From assembly GCF_037893015.1 (NCBI RefSeq), contig NC_133658.1, positions 17,232,268 through 17,296,267 on the forward strand: 64,000 nt of DNA. The letters are read 5' to 3'. The translations under genes and the position numbers were made by a program. Source of the DNA: Macrotis lagotis. Its lineage: Eukaryota; Chordata; Mammalia; Peramelemorphia; Peramelidae. Below the pieces are notes generated by a model. That model worked only from the letters and a program-made list of their open reading frames with translations, had not been told where the DNA came from and ran no database searches. Of the stretch, positions 32,825-44,884 are shown one piece after another; positions within the stretch are counted from its first letter, which is position 1, and the number at the start of each line of letters is the position of its first letter.

Positions 32825-32960
32825 TGACAGAATGTAAACTCCTTGAAGATGGGAATTGTTTCATTTTTGTCTTTGGCATCTCCAACGTGGGGTCTTGCAC
32901 ACAGTAGGATTCAATTATCTTACTCAATTAATTGTCCTTAATCAATAAGGACCTATTGAT
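32825..32960 (+). mobile_element. L2 3'-end fragment
   Basis: acagaatgtaaactccttga, then cttgcacacagtaggattca. Confidence 0.6.
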
Positions 32961-33097
32961 TGGTTAATTGATTTTATAAGGACACCAGTGGAATGTTCCA
33001 TGCTTTTAAAATGATATGCCTTGCAAATTTGCATTTCATTTTTCTTGTTATAGCCTACTCATGCTGACCCCATGCTTTTTTCTTTTTTGGGCTTTGC

Positions 33098-33348
33098 AAG
33101 GTAATGTACATCTCTATGTTTGATGATCTTTGTTTTTCTTGATAATTCTATATCTTTTATGCATTTCTTTGAGTGTTGTTCCATTGCTGTGATATTTTGT
33201 TGTTGTTTTTTTTGCAAGGCATTGGGGTTAAATGATTTGCCCAAGATCACGCAGCTAGGTCATTATTAAGTGTCTGAGGCTAAATTTGAACGCAGGTCCT
33301 CCTGACTCCAGGACAGGTGCTTCATCCACTGCACCACCTAGCTGCCCC
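33098..33348 (-). mobile_element. WSINE-type SINE with ~100 bp 3' extension, copy 2
   Basis: Ordinary body at about 33205-33348. The extension (tgatctttgtttttcttgat, gttgttccattgctgtgata) matches copy 1 at about 80% by eye. Each copy lies in unrelated flank. Confidence 0.7.
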
Positions 33349-33354
33349 TACCCC

Positions 33355-33890
33355 ATGCCTCGTGATAACAACTCATCAAATGTTGACAAAATTTTAATCA
33401 GCCTACAGCTAAGCTGGCAATGAACCCCTCTACCCTTCACTAAACTGGACAATGGGCAGACAGTCTGTCACCAGCCCTTTAGTTGAATTTGAACCCTTTC
33501 TAAGTGATCTTTGTTAGACAGTCAGTGAATAAGCATTCATTAGTGACAAACACTGAACTCAGCCATACAAGGAGTTCCTAATAGGAAATTCATTTTCTGA
33601 GAAGGCCTTGGAGAACCCAATGGGATCTCCTCTACAAGGTAAGGCATTAGAATACTATTTGAAGAGGGAAAGTTTGGATTCTTCTGAGTAAGGGAAATCC
33701 CTTTACCAATGTAGGTTGACTGTTACAGAACGTAAAGCCTTAGAGAGTTATCTAGTTTTTAAGAATGTAAATCCTTTGTCTAGGATCATATAGCCAACAG
33801 CAACACCAGAGTTCGGACTCAAACATATTTCTTTCTGACTTCAAATTCAGTCTCTAGTCAGTAGTCCAGGCTGTTGATTAGATATATAAC
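33355..33890. other. unassigned sequence
   Basis: No gene or repeat family recognised. A chance donor-like aag|gtaagg occurs near 33640 without a good acceptor. Confidence 0.4.
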
Positions 33891-34499
33891 AAGAAGAAAG
33901 GACTAGAAGGCAACAAAGAAGATGAAGATGACAAAATAGAGGAAGAGAAAAAAGAAGAGGAAGGAGAGAAGGTGAAGAAGGAGGCGAAGAGAGGGACAGG
34001 AGAAGAAAAAGACGAGAAGAAGAAAACAGGGAAGAAGAAAGAAGCAGCAAGAAGAAGCAAGAAAAAGAGGAAGCAAGAAGGAAGGAGAAGAGGGAGGAGG
34101 AGAAGGTGAAGAAGAAGGAGAAGGAGGAAGAGGAAGGGGAGGAGGAGGAGAAGAAAGGAGGAGGAGAAGATGAAGAAGAAAGAAGGAGGAGAAGGAGGAA
34201 GAAAGAGGAGAAGAAGGAGAAAGGAGGAGGAGGAGGAGAATTAAGAAGGAGGAGAAGAAGGAGCAGGAGGAGAAGAAGGAGGAGGAGGAAGGAGAAGGAA
34301 AGAAAGAAAGAAGGAAAGAAAGAAAGAAAGAAAGAGGGACCACTAGGTGGAGCAGTGGGTAGAGCACCGGCCTTGGAGTCAGGAGTACCTGAGTTCAAAT
34401 CTGACCTCAGGCACTTAATAATTACCTACCTGTGTGGCCTCAAGGAAGCCACTTAACCCCACAATTTAGCAAAAACCAAAAAAAAAAAAAAAAAAAAGC

Positions 34500-34542
<43 letters not shown>

Positions 34543-34545
34543 AAA
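33891..34545. repeat. long polypurine tract (GAA/GGA/GAAA) with embedded SINE
   Basis: About 440 bp of almost pure purine on the plus strand, then a WSINE1-type copy, then a (GAAA)n run to about 34545. The lysine/glutamate-rich and serine/leucine-rich open frames here are repeat artefacts. Mirror-symmetric purine tracts of this length can form triplex DNA. Confidence 0.92.
34335..34497 (+). mobile_element. WSINE1-type SINE inside the purine tract
   Basis: Head ggaccactaggtggagcagt, middle gttcaaatctgacctcaggc, tail with about 19 A. The flanks on both sides are GAAA repeats, so the insertion split one purine tract. Confidence 0.9.
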
Positions 34546-34549
34546 GAAA

Positions 34550-35540
34550 TAAGCCCAGGTTTTTCCAGCAGCAGCACCTCCTGATGCTTTTCCTGGAGTT
34601 GTTCTAGCTTTTAATACATCAGCAGAATAGAAGTCCAGGGTATTTCATCTGAGTGTGAAGTGAGGAATGAACCTTTCTATTTGTCCTCTCTTTTTTTTTT
34701 TTAACTGAAAAAGATTTAGTAGTAATGTTCCTCAGACATGTTTTACTGTGTGCAGAGAGAGGGTGATTGTCCAGTAACTTATGGGCAGCCTGAGGATACA
34801 TGGTCTTTTATGAGAACAAGTCTTAAATTGAGCTTGCAGTTCTCCAAGTGAAAAAGTATTTTAGTAGTTCACCTAAATCAACCCATACACTTTATTGAGA
34901 AAGAAACTGAGGTCTACAGAGAATTATAGGAGCAATGGTTAATAGACAGCCCTGGAAGGAACCATTTAGTCCATCTCCCCTCATCTTACAGATGAGGAAA
35001 TTGAGGCATAGGGAAATTAAATGACTTACCCAAGAATGATTAAAAAAAACCCTAATGGAATTTGAATCCAAGGCTCTTCAAAACAACAAGTCTTAGGGGA
35101 CTGGGTCTTTGCTTTTGATTGGCATTTAATGAAATCAATTAAGCCCAAAAGGCAACTAGAGGGTGGGTCTTATGAGTAGGAAGAGTAGATGACAATGTAT
35201 GCTGTGATGGCAATCCCCAGAAAGACTGCACTGAATAATGAATATCAAAATGCATCTCAAGTCAGGAATACTTAAATTCAAACGCCATATCAACATTTCC
35301 TAGCCCTATGATTCTGGCCAGGGCATTTGACCTCCCTGTGCCTCAGTTTCCTCAATTCAAAAATGTTGGAATAGGACTTAAGAGCTTTTGAGATTCCTTT
35401 CAGTTTGAAATCTATGATCATAGGACCTGCTGTTCTGTCATTATAAGTTAATATCTTTGAATCAGGAGGCTTTTTACTCCATGAGAAAATGACATCCCCT
35501 CTCTGGGCTGTTTTCCTGTATGGAAAACCAGTCAATTAAT
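34550..35540. other. unassigned sequence with one old MIR-like remnant
   Basis: 34920-35060 contains cttacagatgaggaaattga. 35225-35360 shows a second weak SINE-like piece (tgtgcctcagtttcctcaat). No gene. Confidence 0.4.
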
Positions 35541-35544
35541 CACT

Positions 35545-35985
35545 AAGCATTCATTAAACACCTTCTTACTCTTCATGCCTTATGAAAATTGGTTGGAGGA
35601 AGTTGTTGACCTGAAGAAAGATGACTTAGGGGAAGCAAGCCATCTGTGCTTGGGGCTAGGGATGCAAGGACAAGAGTACAATCTCTGATCTCAAGAAGCT
35701 TACATTTTTCTGGGGAGGTGTATATGTATGTGTGATGTGCTGTGTTTGCAGAGAAGTAATACAGGACATGACAAAATAAATACAAATTAGTTTGATCAGG
35801 AGTTGGAGGGGAGAGATTAATAACTGAAAAATATTGAAGGACTTCCTGAAGGAGATGGTCTTTGAGCTGAGGTTTGATGGCTTTATGGGGATTAGAGGAG
35901 ATAGAGGTGAGAAGAAAGAAAATGATAGGGATGAGGCATAGCTTTTTATTTAGGTCCTAAGAACAGCAAATATGACAGCTTGGCT

Positions 35986-36075
<90 letters not shown>

Positions 36076-36270
36076 ATATACTCCAGTGTGCTGAACAGTC
36101 TAAAGTATTGTATAATGAGGGATAGTCATGTATAATAAGCCCAGAAGAGGAAAGTGGAGCCAGGACATGGTGTACTTTCCATGACAAAAGAAGGAGATTA
36201 TATTTTATGCTAGAGAACAAGGGAGCCATTGAGGTTTTTTGAAGAGAAGAATGACTTCAGATTTGTGCTT
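35545..36270 (-). mobile_element. probable L2-related remnant with (TG)n(TA)n insert
   Basis: Reverse L2-like phrases around a large dinucleotide block (35989-36072). The assignment rests on ttctcaagaagcttacattt and gggagccattgaggtttttt and is uncertain. Confidence 0.4.
35989..36072. repeat. (TG)n then (TA)n compound microsatellite
   Basis: About 22 TG units at 35989-36033 run through tatg into about 16 TA units to 36072. Z-DNA-prone and cruciform-prone halves are adjacent. Confidence 0.96.
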
Positions 36271-36309
36271 TAAGAATATGCATTTGACATCTGTATGGAG
36301 AATTTATTG

Positions 36310-36460
36310 CAAAGGGCGCAGTGGATAGAGCACTGGCCCTGGATTCACGAGGATCTGAATTCAATTTTGACTTAAGACATTAATAATTTCTTAGCTGTGT
36401 GACCTTGGGTAAGTCACTTAACCCCATTGCCTTGTAAAAAACAAAAAAAAAAGAAAAAGA
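36310..36460 (+). mobile_element. WSINE1-type SINE
   Basis: gggcgcagtggatagagcac, middle attcaattttgacttaagac, end ccttgtaaaaaacaaaaaa. The first few bases of the head are missing. Confidence 0.83.
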
Positions 36461-36464
36461 AATA

Positions 36465-36980
36465 AAAAAAGAAAAGAGATTAAACTGGAGATAGGAAGAT
36501 TATAGGACAGTCCAGAGGTGATAGAATGTCTGAAGGTGGGGTATTCATTCATGAGGTGGGAAGAGGGAATATTTTCTACTTCTAATGGATTGAATGTAAC
36601 AGGGGCAGCTTCATTAATCCACATTAAGAGTGAATCTGTGCCCTTGACCCAAATCTGCATCCTTATTTTTTGTAATTAGGATAGTATCCGTGTCTTTCTC
36701 TGATCATTATTCAAGGACATTCTGTTCTTTGGTTTAAAGGCCACATGGTCGATAAACTTCATAGAATTTAGAAATAAGAAAATATGGTTGAGTAATCTGT
36801 TATTACAATGTGAAATTCAAATAATACATTTATAATAAATCTGTCTTAGATGAACCTATTGTCAGGACTTTTGCTATTCCAAATGCTGTATTTCCATCTT
36901 CTTTTTAACTGTTTCTATGGTGCATTGGATATGAGAAGTGCACAAGATGGGATTGGAACCCTGATCTTCTGACTCCAAAT
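36465..36980. other. unassigned sequence
   Basis: No repeat or gene recognised. Confidence 0.4.
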
Positions 36981-36981
36981 A

Positions 36982-36993
36982 TGGAAGTTTTTA
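36982..36993 (+). repeat. target-site duplication, left copy, of the ATP6V1E1 pseudogene
   Basis: tggaagttttta, identical to 38269-38280. In minus-strand orientation the duplication starts aaaaac after tt, matching the TT/AAAA nick preference of L1 endonuclease. Confidence 0.92.
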
Positions 36994-37011
36994 TTTTTTA
37001 AAATTTTTTTT

Positions 37012-38280
<1,269 letters not shown>

Positions 38281-38463
38281 ATTATAGAAGACTGTAAAGT
38301 GATCAAACCATCTTGGTTTGATTTCAAATTGTTTATTCTTTGAAGCCCATTTTTTCATTTTTGTCGTTTTATCACTAGTGTCTAGGGAGATGATATGGTA
38401 TAGTAGAGAACATGAGGGACTTGTTGATAGCTTTTACTAAGAGAGTCTTCTGCTAGCTATCTC

Positions 38464-38735
38464 TATCATCATCATCATCATCATCATCATGACAATGATG
38501 ACCAACATTTATATAGAATTTAAAAGTGTGCAAAACACCTTACAAATATTTCCTCATTTGATCTTCACAACAATCCTAGGAGGTAGATGTTGTTATAATT
38601 CCCATTTTACTAATAAGGAAACTGAGGCAGTGATTAAATAACTTAACATGGGTCACAGAACTATAAGTGGTTGAAGCTGAATTTGATCTCAGATCTTCCT
38701 GACTTGCAAGTCAAGCACTCTGTGCACTATGGCAC
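38464..38735 (-). mobile_element. (ATC)n microsatellite and MIR-like SINE
   Basis: ATC units at 38464-38490 are followed by accaacatttatatagaatt, ctaataaggaaactgaggca, and a head ending tgtgcactatggcac. Confidence 0.72.
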
Positions 38736-38911
38736 AACAAGCTAATTTTTTTTTTAGGTTTTTGCAAGGCAAATGGGGTTAAATGGCTTGCCCAAGGCCA
38801 CACAGCTAGGTCATTATTAAGTGTCTGAGACTGGATTTGAACCCAGGTACTCCTGACTCCAGGCCAGTGTATTATCCACTGTGCCACCTAGCCACCCCAC
38901 AACAAGCTAAT
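38733..38911 (-). mobile_element. WSINE1-type SINE with perfect 14 bp target-site duplication
   Basis: Body 38747-38897, flanked by identical cacaacaagctaat at 38733-38746 and 38898-38911. It inserted at the head end of the MIR-like SINE. Confidence 0.95.
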
Positions 38912-39099
38912 ATTTAAGGAGGCTGATGACAAAAAGAAAGGTCCCTGTAATACACTGAGGTGTTCATTGAAGGCTTTTCTTGTAGTAGCAAAGAAACAAA
39001 GTAATAACAACAGCAATAATAATTATGATGGTAGCTAACTTTGCTATAACACATAAAAGTTGAAAACTGCAACCTGGGGTTGGAGGTGGGGGTAGGTAG

Positions 39100-39215
39100 G
39101 TACTGTTTTTTTCTTCATTTTGCATATGAGGAAACTGAGGCAGACAGAGGTGAAATGGTTTACCCAGCTTACACAGCTTGGAAGTGTCTGAGGTAGGATT
39201 TAATCTCAGGTTGTA
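39100..39215 (-). mobile_element. MIR-like SINE fragment
   Basis: gcatatgaggaaactgaggc followed by ttacacagcttggaagtgtc and an eroded head. Confidence 0.6.
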
Positions 39216-39231
39216 GATCACCTGAACATAT

Positions 39232-39738
39232 TGTGGTTGTCAATTGGACCAAACCTACCTCTAACCTGTGGATGGCCGGAGTCAATCAGAGCCGGCTGGA
39301 GACAGGAGAGTCAGGAAGCAAACAGAAGTTTAATTTCAAAGTGGAGGAAATGGCTTGCAAGCAAGGACACATGTACTGAGGCCCTCCCCCTAGTAGGAGG
39401 ACCTGAAACAGTGTGGGGAGATCTCAATTCTTATAACAAAGGTTATGTAGTGAGCTATAGCCCCTATGATGAGGGGTAACAGCAATCATGTGACAAATTT
39501 GATTCTTAGCAGGGTTTCATGACTAGAACTTGTCCAAGCTTGTCTCATGCCTTCCTGAGTTCAGAAAACTCCTAGTGCTGGTTAAAATGATACAATAATT
39601 ATATGATTATATCAGAAGATGAGATCATCCAGAGGATGAGTGCAAAGGATTGCTGTTATGCTGTACTCAGGACACAGTCTGCTTGCTACACCTTAGCTCT
39701 GGAAAGCAGGGTGTCTCCTAAAATCTTGATATGGTACA
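39232..39738 (-). mobile_element. probable solo LTR of an endogenous retrovirus
   Basis: Read on the minus strand it begins TGTACC and ends ACCACA, the TG...CA terminal pattern of LTRs. It carries an ATTAAA signal (reverse of 39329-39334) followed by a pyrimidine-rich segment typical of an R/U5 region. Flanks tgaacatat (39223-39231) and tgaatatat (39739-39747) match at 8 of 9, longer than the 4-6 bp usual for retroviruses, so boundaries are tentative. No internal viral genes are present. Confidence 0.5.
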
Positions 39739-39749
39739 TGAATATATTT

Positions 39750-40350
39750 GGTGGCTTCTTCTTGAATCAGAAATATTAGTTCAAACCTGACCTCTGACTT
39801 TTACTAATTGTATGATCCTGAGCAAGTAATTTGACATCTGCCTACCTTCATTTCCTTGTCTCTAAAATGGGGATAATAATAGCGTCTCCCTTCCAGGATT
39901 GTTGCAGTGATGCGAATCGTAAAGCCCTGAGTGAACTCTAGCAATTAATTGTTGTTATTATTATTAATAATAGTAGCAGTGATTATTTTTTATAAGAAAG
40001 GAAGACTACACGAGAAGGCTAGGAATAGGAAACCTCAAAGGAAGTCTAGAAAGGAAGGGATGCTCCAGATGGTGGGACGTGTCCCTGTCCTAGAGGGGAA
40101 GGGTGATTCTTAGTTGTGACAATGATGGGAGTTAGGTGCTTAGTCTCAGATAGATGCTGCTTCTACCTCTTAACCAGATGTGTGATCAGAAGCACTCATT
40201 AAATTTCCATTTCCTAATATGTAAGTATGGGATACATAATAATATATGAAGTATTTATATCACATGATGGTTGTAAGGCTCCAGTGAGCCTTCCTCATAT
40301 CCAGTGAGATGATGCATGTTAAACACTTTTTCAAACCCTAAAGGCTTATA
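39750..40350. other. mostly unassigned; MIR-like scrap
   Basis: 39780-39960 resembles a plus-strand MIR (ctaaaatggggataataata). The remainder shows no gene or named repeat. Confidence 0.4.
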
Positions 40351-40359
40351 ATTATTTAT

Positions 40360-40460
40360 TCTAGGAGAATGAGAGCCCCACAAGGGCCAGAACTGAGTTT
40401 TATCAGTATCCATCCCCAGCATCTAGGATGATAACTGTTAATTGAACTGAGAGTTGAATG
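40360..40460 (+). mobile_element. L2 3'-end fragment
   Basis: tgagagccccacaagggcca, then atccccagcatctaggatga. Confidence 0.55.
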
Positions 40461-40851
40461 GGGCATCTTGTCAGATGCCTATGTGGACAAGAGAGAGTAT
40501 CCAGTGGCATACTGAAGCCTGGGAGGGTAAGATAGACTACTGGGAGGATCCAACTGAGATGTCAAATTAGTGAGAGGTGTTCCAAATAACCTATGATTTA
40601 TCTGAAGCTAATTACCCCCAAACAGGAAGTGTGGCACGCAGCAGATATAGATGTCCTTATTATATTGTCACCTACGTTTCATTTGCATACTCAAAATTTG
40701 AGATAATTATTCATTCAATAAACCCTTTGAGACAATGAAACAAGGTGTGTCGGACATAGGTATGTAGCTTGTGATCATGCTATCAGAGCCTCTTGATCCT
40801 CTCTCACCAGAGAGAAGGATAGAGACTAGAGGAGAAGGGACCAATGAACTA

Positions 40852-40852
<1 letters not shown>

Positions 40853-40943
<91 letters not shown>
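40853..40943. repeat. (CA)n-(GA)n compound microsatellite
   Basis: About 23 CA units to 40900 and about 21 GA units to 40943. Creates long artefactual frames on both strands. Confidence 0.97.
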
Positions 40944-40946
<3 letters not shown>

Positions 40947-41229
40947 CTGTGGTGGTGACTGGTTAGAGGGAGAGACATTGTGATGAATTCTGGAGACAGC
41001 TGTAAAAATGAGACAAATCCCAAGCTTCAGGAGCTTATGCTCTAATTGGAGGAAACCACAGAGATGGGTGAGCGGGGACTAAGGGAGAGTGTTCTGGTTC
41101 CGGAAATTCTTGGGACAGGGAGTGGAATAATGAGACAGTTCATCAAAAGATCCTTTCAATAATTCTGAATAAAAGTGAAACTAAGGACACAGTCAGACCT
41201 TTCTTTGGTTTGACTTCTTGGTAAACTAT

Positions 41230-41690
41230 TTCACCTCTTCACTATCCCTTATGCTAAGATCCTCTGTTCCCTTGTCTTATCGACAGTCACTACACCTCTC
41301 CAAACCTGACCCTAGAATACTCCTGCCATTTATACTTCTTTACAGTCTTGGACATTTTAAATTGGATGAGAGCCTCCTCCCTAAATTTCAAGGTCAATAT
41401 GTCCAAACAGAACTCATTATCTTCCCACCTTTTTCTTCTAAAAAAAATATCTCCTTTTCCAAATTTCTTCTTTTTTTTTTAGATTTTTGCAAGGCAAATG
41501 GGGTTAAGTGACTTGCCCAAGGCCACACAGCTAGGTAATTATTATTAAGTGTCTGAGGTCAGATTTGAACTCGGCTACTCCTGACTCTAGGGCTGGTGCT
41601 CTATCCACTGTGCCACCTAGCCGCCCCCCAAACTTCTTGTTTACTGAGAAGAATACCACTATTCCCCCTAGTAATCCAAGTTTGTTGGAC
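41230..41690 (+). mobile_element. L2 fragment split by a WSINE
   Basis: caatatgtccaaacagaact and cattatcttcccacct (about 41400) match the L2 end-of-ORF region; it resumes after the SINE at 41640 (agaataccactattccccct). Confidence 0.6.
41459..41638 (-). mobile_element. WSINE1-type SINE with 11 bp target-site duplication (one mismatch)
   Basis: Body about 41470-41627, flanked by ccaaatttctt (41459-41469) and ccaaacttctt (41628-41638). Confidence 0.92.
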
Positions 41691-41789
41691 TCAAAGTAAA
41701 TTGTGAAATAGTTTATTGGGAGAAAAACATGTATACAGATTAGCATATATACACCCTATAATAAGTAAATGCAAAATAATTTAGTTGTT

Positions 41790-42110
41790 AAGAAAGGGAA
41801 CTCTCCATTAGGGCTTTCTTTAGAAAGTGACTTGAGTAGAATACTGAGGGAAATGAGGAGTTCTTAGAGGCAGAGGTATGGCAGGAGGCATTCCAAGCAT
41901 TAGGAATAACTTGTTCAAAGGCCTGGAGACAGAAGATGGAATGTAGAGTGAAACGAACAGCAAAAGTTACTTTCACTGTAGGATAAATGATGAATGAATG
42001 AAAGGTATTTATTAAGTTGTCAGAACTACACTAATCAATGATGATATAGATTTAAATGTAGGATAGTGATGCCTAATAACACTGGAAGGGGGAGCTGGAG
42101 CCAGGTTGTA
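41790..42110 (-). mobile_element. L2 fragment, minus strand
   Basis: aggcattccaagcattagga and ttcaaaggcctggagacaga are reverse forms of the L2 coding-end region. Confidence 0.55.
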
Positions 42111-42134
42111 AAAGGAGATAATAGGAAGCTTGAT

Positions 42135-42395
42135 AGTGTTGTTTAGTCATTCAATCTTTTTTTTTTTTTTAGGTTTTTTGCATGGCAAATGGGGTTAAGT
42201 GGCTTGCCCAAGGCCACACAGCTAGGTCATCGTTAAGTGTCTGAGACCGGATTTGAACCCAGGTACTCCTGACTCCAGGGCCCGTGCTTTATCCACTATG
42301 CCACCTAGCCACCCCTTAGTCATTCAATCTTGTCTGACTCTTCATGATTCCCATGGATTTGGCAAAGATAATGGAGTCATTTGATATTTCTTTCT
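42135..42395 (-). mobile_element. RTE-tailed SINE tail, split by a WSINE
   Basis: tgttgtttagtcattcaatc at 42139-42158, then after the nested SINE gtctgactcttcatgattcc and ggatttggcaaagataatgg. Confidence 0.75.
42143..42331 (-). mobile_element. WSINE1-type SINE with perfect 16 bp target-site duplication
   Basis: Body 42159-42315, flanked by identical ttagtcattcaatctt at 42143-42158 and 42316-42331. Confidence 0.95.
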
Positions 42396-42404
42396 TTTTG
42401 TTCT

Positions 42405-43065
42405 TTTTAACTTAAAATTTTATTTTATTTTTCCAATTAAGCACAATGGTAGTTTTCCAACATTCATCCAGTTTCAAATTTATGAGTTCCAAATTTTTGT
42501 GCCACCCTTTCCTTCTCCCCCCCCCTTCCCATGGTGGGGAATAGTCTGGCAAATGTATATATATATATATATATATATATCTGTTTTATATATTCACATA
42601 TTAGTCATGTTGTGAAAGAGGAATTAGAACTAAAGGGAAAGAAAAAGCATAAAGAGAAAGGAAAAACATAAAGGAAGTTTTAAAAAAACTGAACATAGTG
42701 TTCTTTGCTCTGTATTCAGAATCTCTAGTTTTTTCCTCTGGATGTGGGTGGCATTACCCATATAGGTCTCTCAGGGTTGTCTTAGATTTCTGAAGTGCTG
42801 AGGGGAGCTGCATCATCATAGTTAGTCATCTCACAATGTTGTTGATAATGGGTACAATGTTCTTTTCATTCTGCTAACATCAGTTCATGCAAGTCTTTCC
42901 ATGCTTCTCGAAAGTGCTCATCATCTCTTATAGAACAATAGTTCTCCATAACATTCATGTACCTAACTTGTTCAACCATTCTCCAATTGATGGGCATCAC
43001 CTCAATTTCCAGTTCTTTGCCATTACAAAAAGAACTGCTATAAATAATTTTGAACATGATATTTC
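42405..43065 (-). mobile_element. L1 3' UTR, minus strand
   Basis: Contains ttttccaattaagcacaatg, a TA microsatellite (42556-42580), ttcattctgctaacatcagt, and attctccaattgatgggcat near the end. Confidence 0.65.
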
Positions 43066-43189
43066 TTTTTTTTACTCTATCCTCATTTTACAGATGAGGA
43101 ATTGAGACAAAAAAGGAATTAAGTGACTTGCTCAGGTCACGTGGCTAGTAAATGTCTGAGGTTGGATTTGAGTAGGAAATAGACTGGGG

Positions 43190-43960
43190 TATATTTATTA
43201 ATAGAATGACATATGCTTTAGGAATATCACTTTGGCACCTGTGTGCAAGATGGATTGGAGAAAGAATAGATCTTTCAGTAGGCATTGTAGTCATCAGTCA
43301 ATCAATCAATCAGCAATTAGTGAGCATTTATTAAGTGCTTTCCAAATGTCAAGAATTGTCTTGGAAGAGGCCTTGAGGGATGAGCTAGAGTTGGGTGACT
43401 GAGTAAATGGAAAAGAAAGTATGAAGGTGACGGATGTTGTAAACATAGATATGGTCCAAAATGGACATGTGGGGTGAAAGAGAAAAAGGAGTGAGGATGA
43501 TATTGAAGTTACAAAGTTGGATTCCTGAGGGAACTGTGGTGCACTCCACAGTACAAAGGAAGTTTGGAAAAAGCAAGAGATATTTTTAGGGGCCAAAGGT
43601 GGAAGACAATGACTCCTGTTTGGATATGTTGAGTTTGAGATTTGGGGAAGTGGCTATCGTCCAATTTAAAATATTCAAGAAATAGTTGTTGATGTGGAGC
43701 TAGATCTCGGAAGAGAAATTAGGGTTAGTTATTAGGGAATTGTTTCCATTCAGAGGCTAAGAGCTGATGAGATCACCAAGATAGAGTGTAGGGAGAGAAG
43801 AAGAGAGGAGAGAAGAGTGCCCAGAACAAAACCTTTGAGAATAATCAAAGTTGGAAGTACAACATGGAGGATGATCTATCAAAGGAGAATGAGGAGGATG
43901 GGTCACATAAATGGGGGTGGAGCCAAAGTGTAGCAGTGTCATTTTCTTGGAACACCCCAT
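43190..43960 (-). mobile_element. L2 fragment, minus strand
   Basis: Reverse L2 phrases in order: tatcactttggcacctgtgt, gttgagtttgagatttgggg, aagagctgatgagatcacca. An unrelated repeat piece (tcagtcaatcaatcaatcag) sits near 43292. Decayed. Confidence 0.5.
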
Positions 43961-44056
43961 TGATAACCCAGGGAGTTTGTTTCATCCTATCATATTTATG
44001 TCTTTAGGAAAGCATCAAAGACCCTAAATGGAAGAGACTATAAAGATGATCAAATC

Positions 44057-44228
44057 CAGGCATCAGCAAAAGACAGCCTTTGGACGAATTCTACCCCACC
44101 TCCTGTTTCTGCTTTGCTCACTAGTGAGCTAAAGATGATTTTTTACATTTTACAGTAAATGTATTATATTTAACCAGTACAAAAACAAAACTTAGCTCAG
44201 GGACCTTTGGCCATTGTTTGTCAACCTG
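44057..44228. mobile_element. possible non-autonomous hAT-type DNA transposon
   Basis: Starts caggcatcagcaaa and ends gtttgtcaacctg, imperfect terminal inverted repeats resembling the CAGGGGTCGGCAAAC ends of mammalian hAT elements. Internal sequence is degraded and I cannot fix an 8 bp target duplication. Confidence 0.35.
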
Positions 44229-44279
44229 TAATCTAGTCTATTGCCCTGTTCTCCAGACAGGAAGACAGAACAAGTGATT

Positions 44280-44880
44280 GAATGAATGAATTTATGAATA
44301 AGTATTTGTTAAGAATTTATATTTGGGTCAAACAGTATCCTAAGCACTTTAGATAACAAAAGCTAGAGTAAAACAGTCCCTGAGCTCCAGGAGCTCTCAA
44401 GGGAGACTGACTATACATGGGGAAAGTTTTAACTACAAATCCAAAGGGTTTCAAGGTCTTAGAGGTATAGTAGGAAATCAGATAATAATGCCATTTCCTG
44501 AAATTTATTTCCACTGATAAAATGAAAGACTACTGGCTCTGGGGTCAAAAGATCTAGGCTCAAATTTTCTAATTTTTCTATTTGTGTGAATTCAGACATA
44601 TCCCTTTATCTGTCTGAGTCACAATCTTGTCATCTGTAAAATTAGGGGTTTGGACTCAATGTACTCGGAGATCTCTTCTGAGTCTGAAACTAGGAGGCTG
44701 AGAGAATTTAGAGTTAGAAATGACCTTCCTGATTAAGTGCAATCCTTTACTTTCACAGATGGGGAAAGTGAAGCCCAGAGAGGCTTGCTGGTGATCACAC
44801 AGGGAATAAGTGTCAGAGATGGGAACTTCAATCCCGAACCACCAACTCCCAAGTCAGCTCCCTCTCTGATACACTGCCCT
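44280..44880. other. several eroded ancient repeats
   Basis: 44285-44420 and 44700-44880 show old repeat phrases (ccagagaggcttgctggtga). Families not assigned with confidence. Confidence 0.35.
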
Positions 44881-44884
44881 TGAT

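Noticed and set aside
33847..34456. Long Ser/Leu-rich (minus) and Lys/Glu-rich (plus) open frames
   Set aside because: They are translations of a GA/CT simple repeat and run straight through a SINE.
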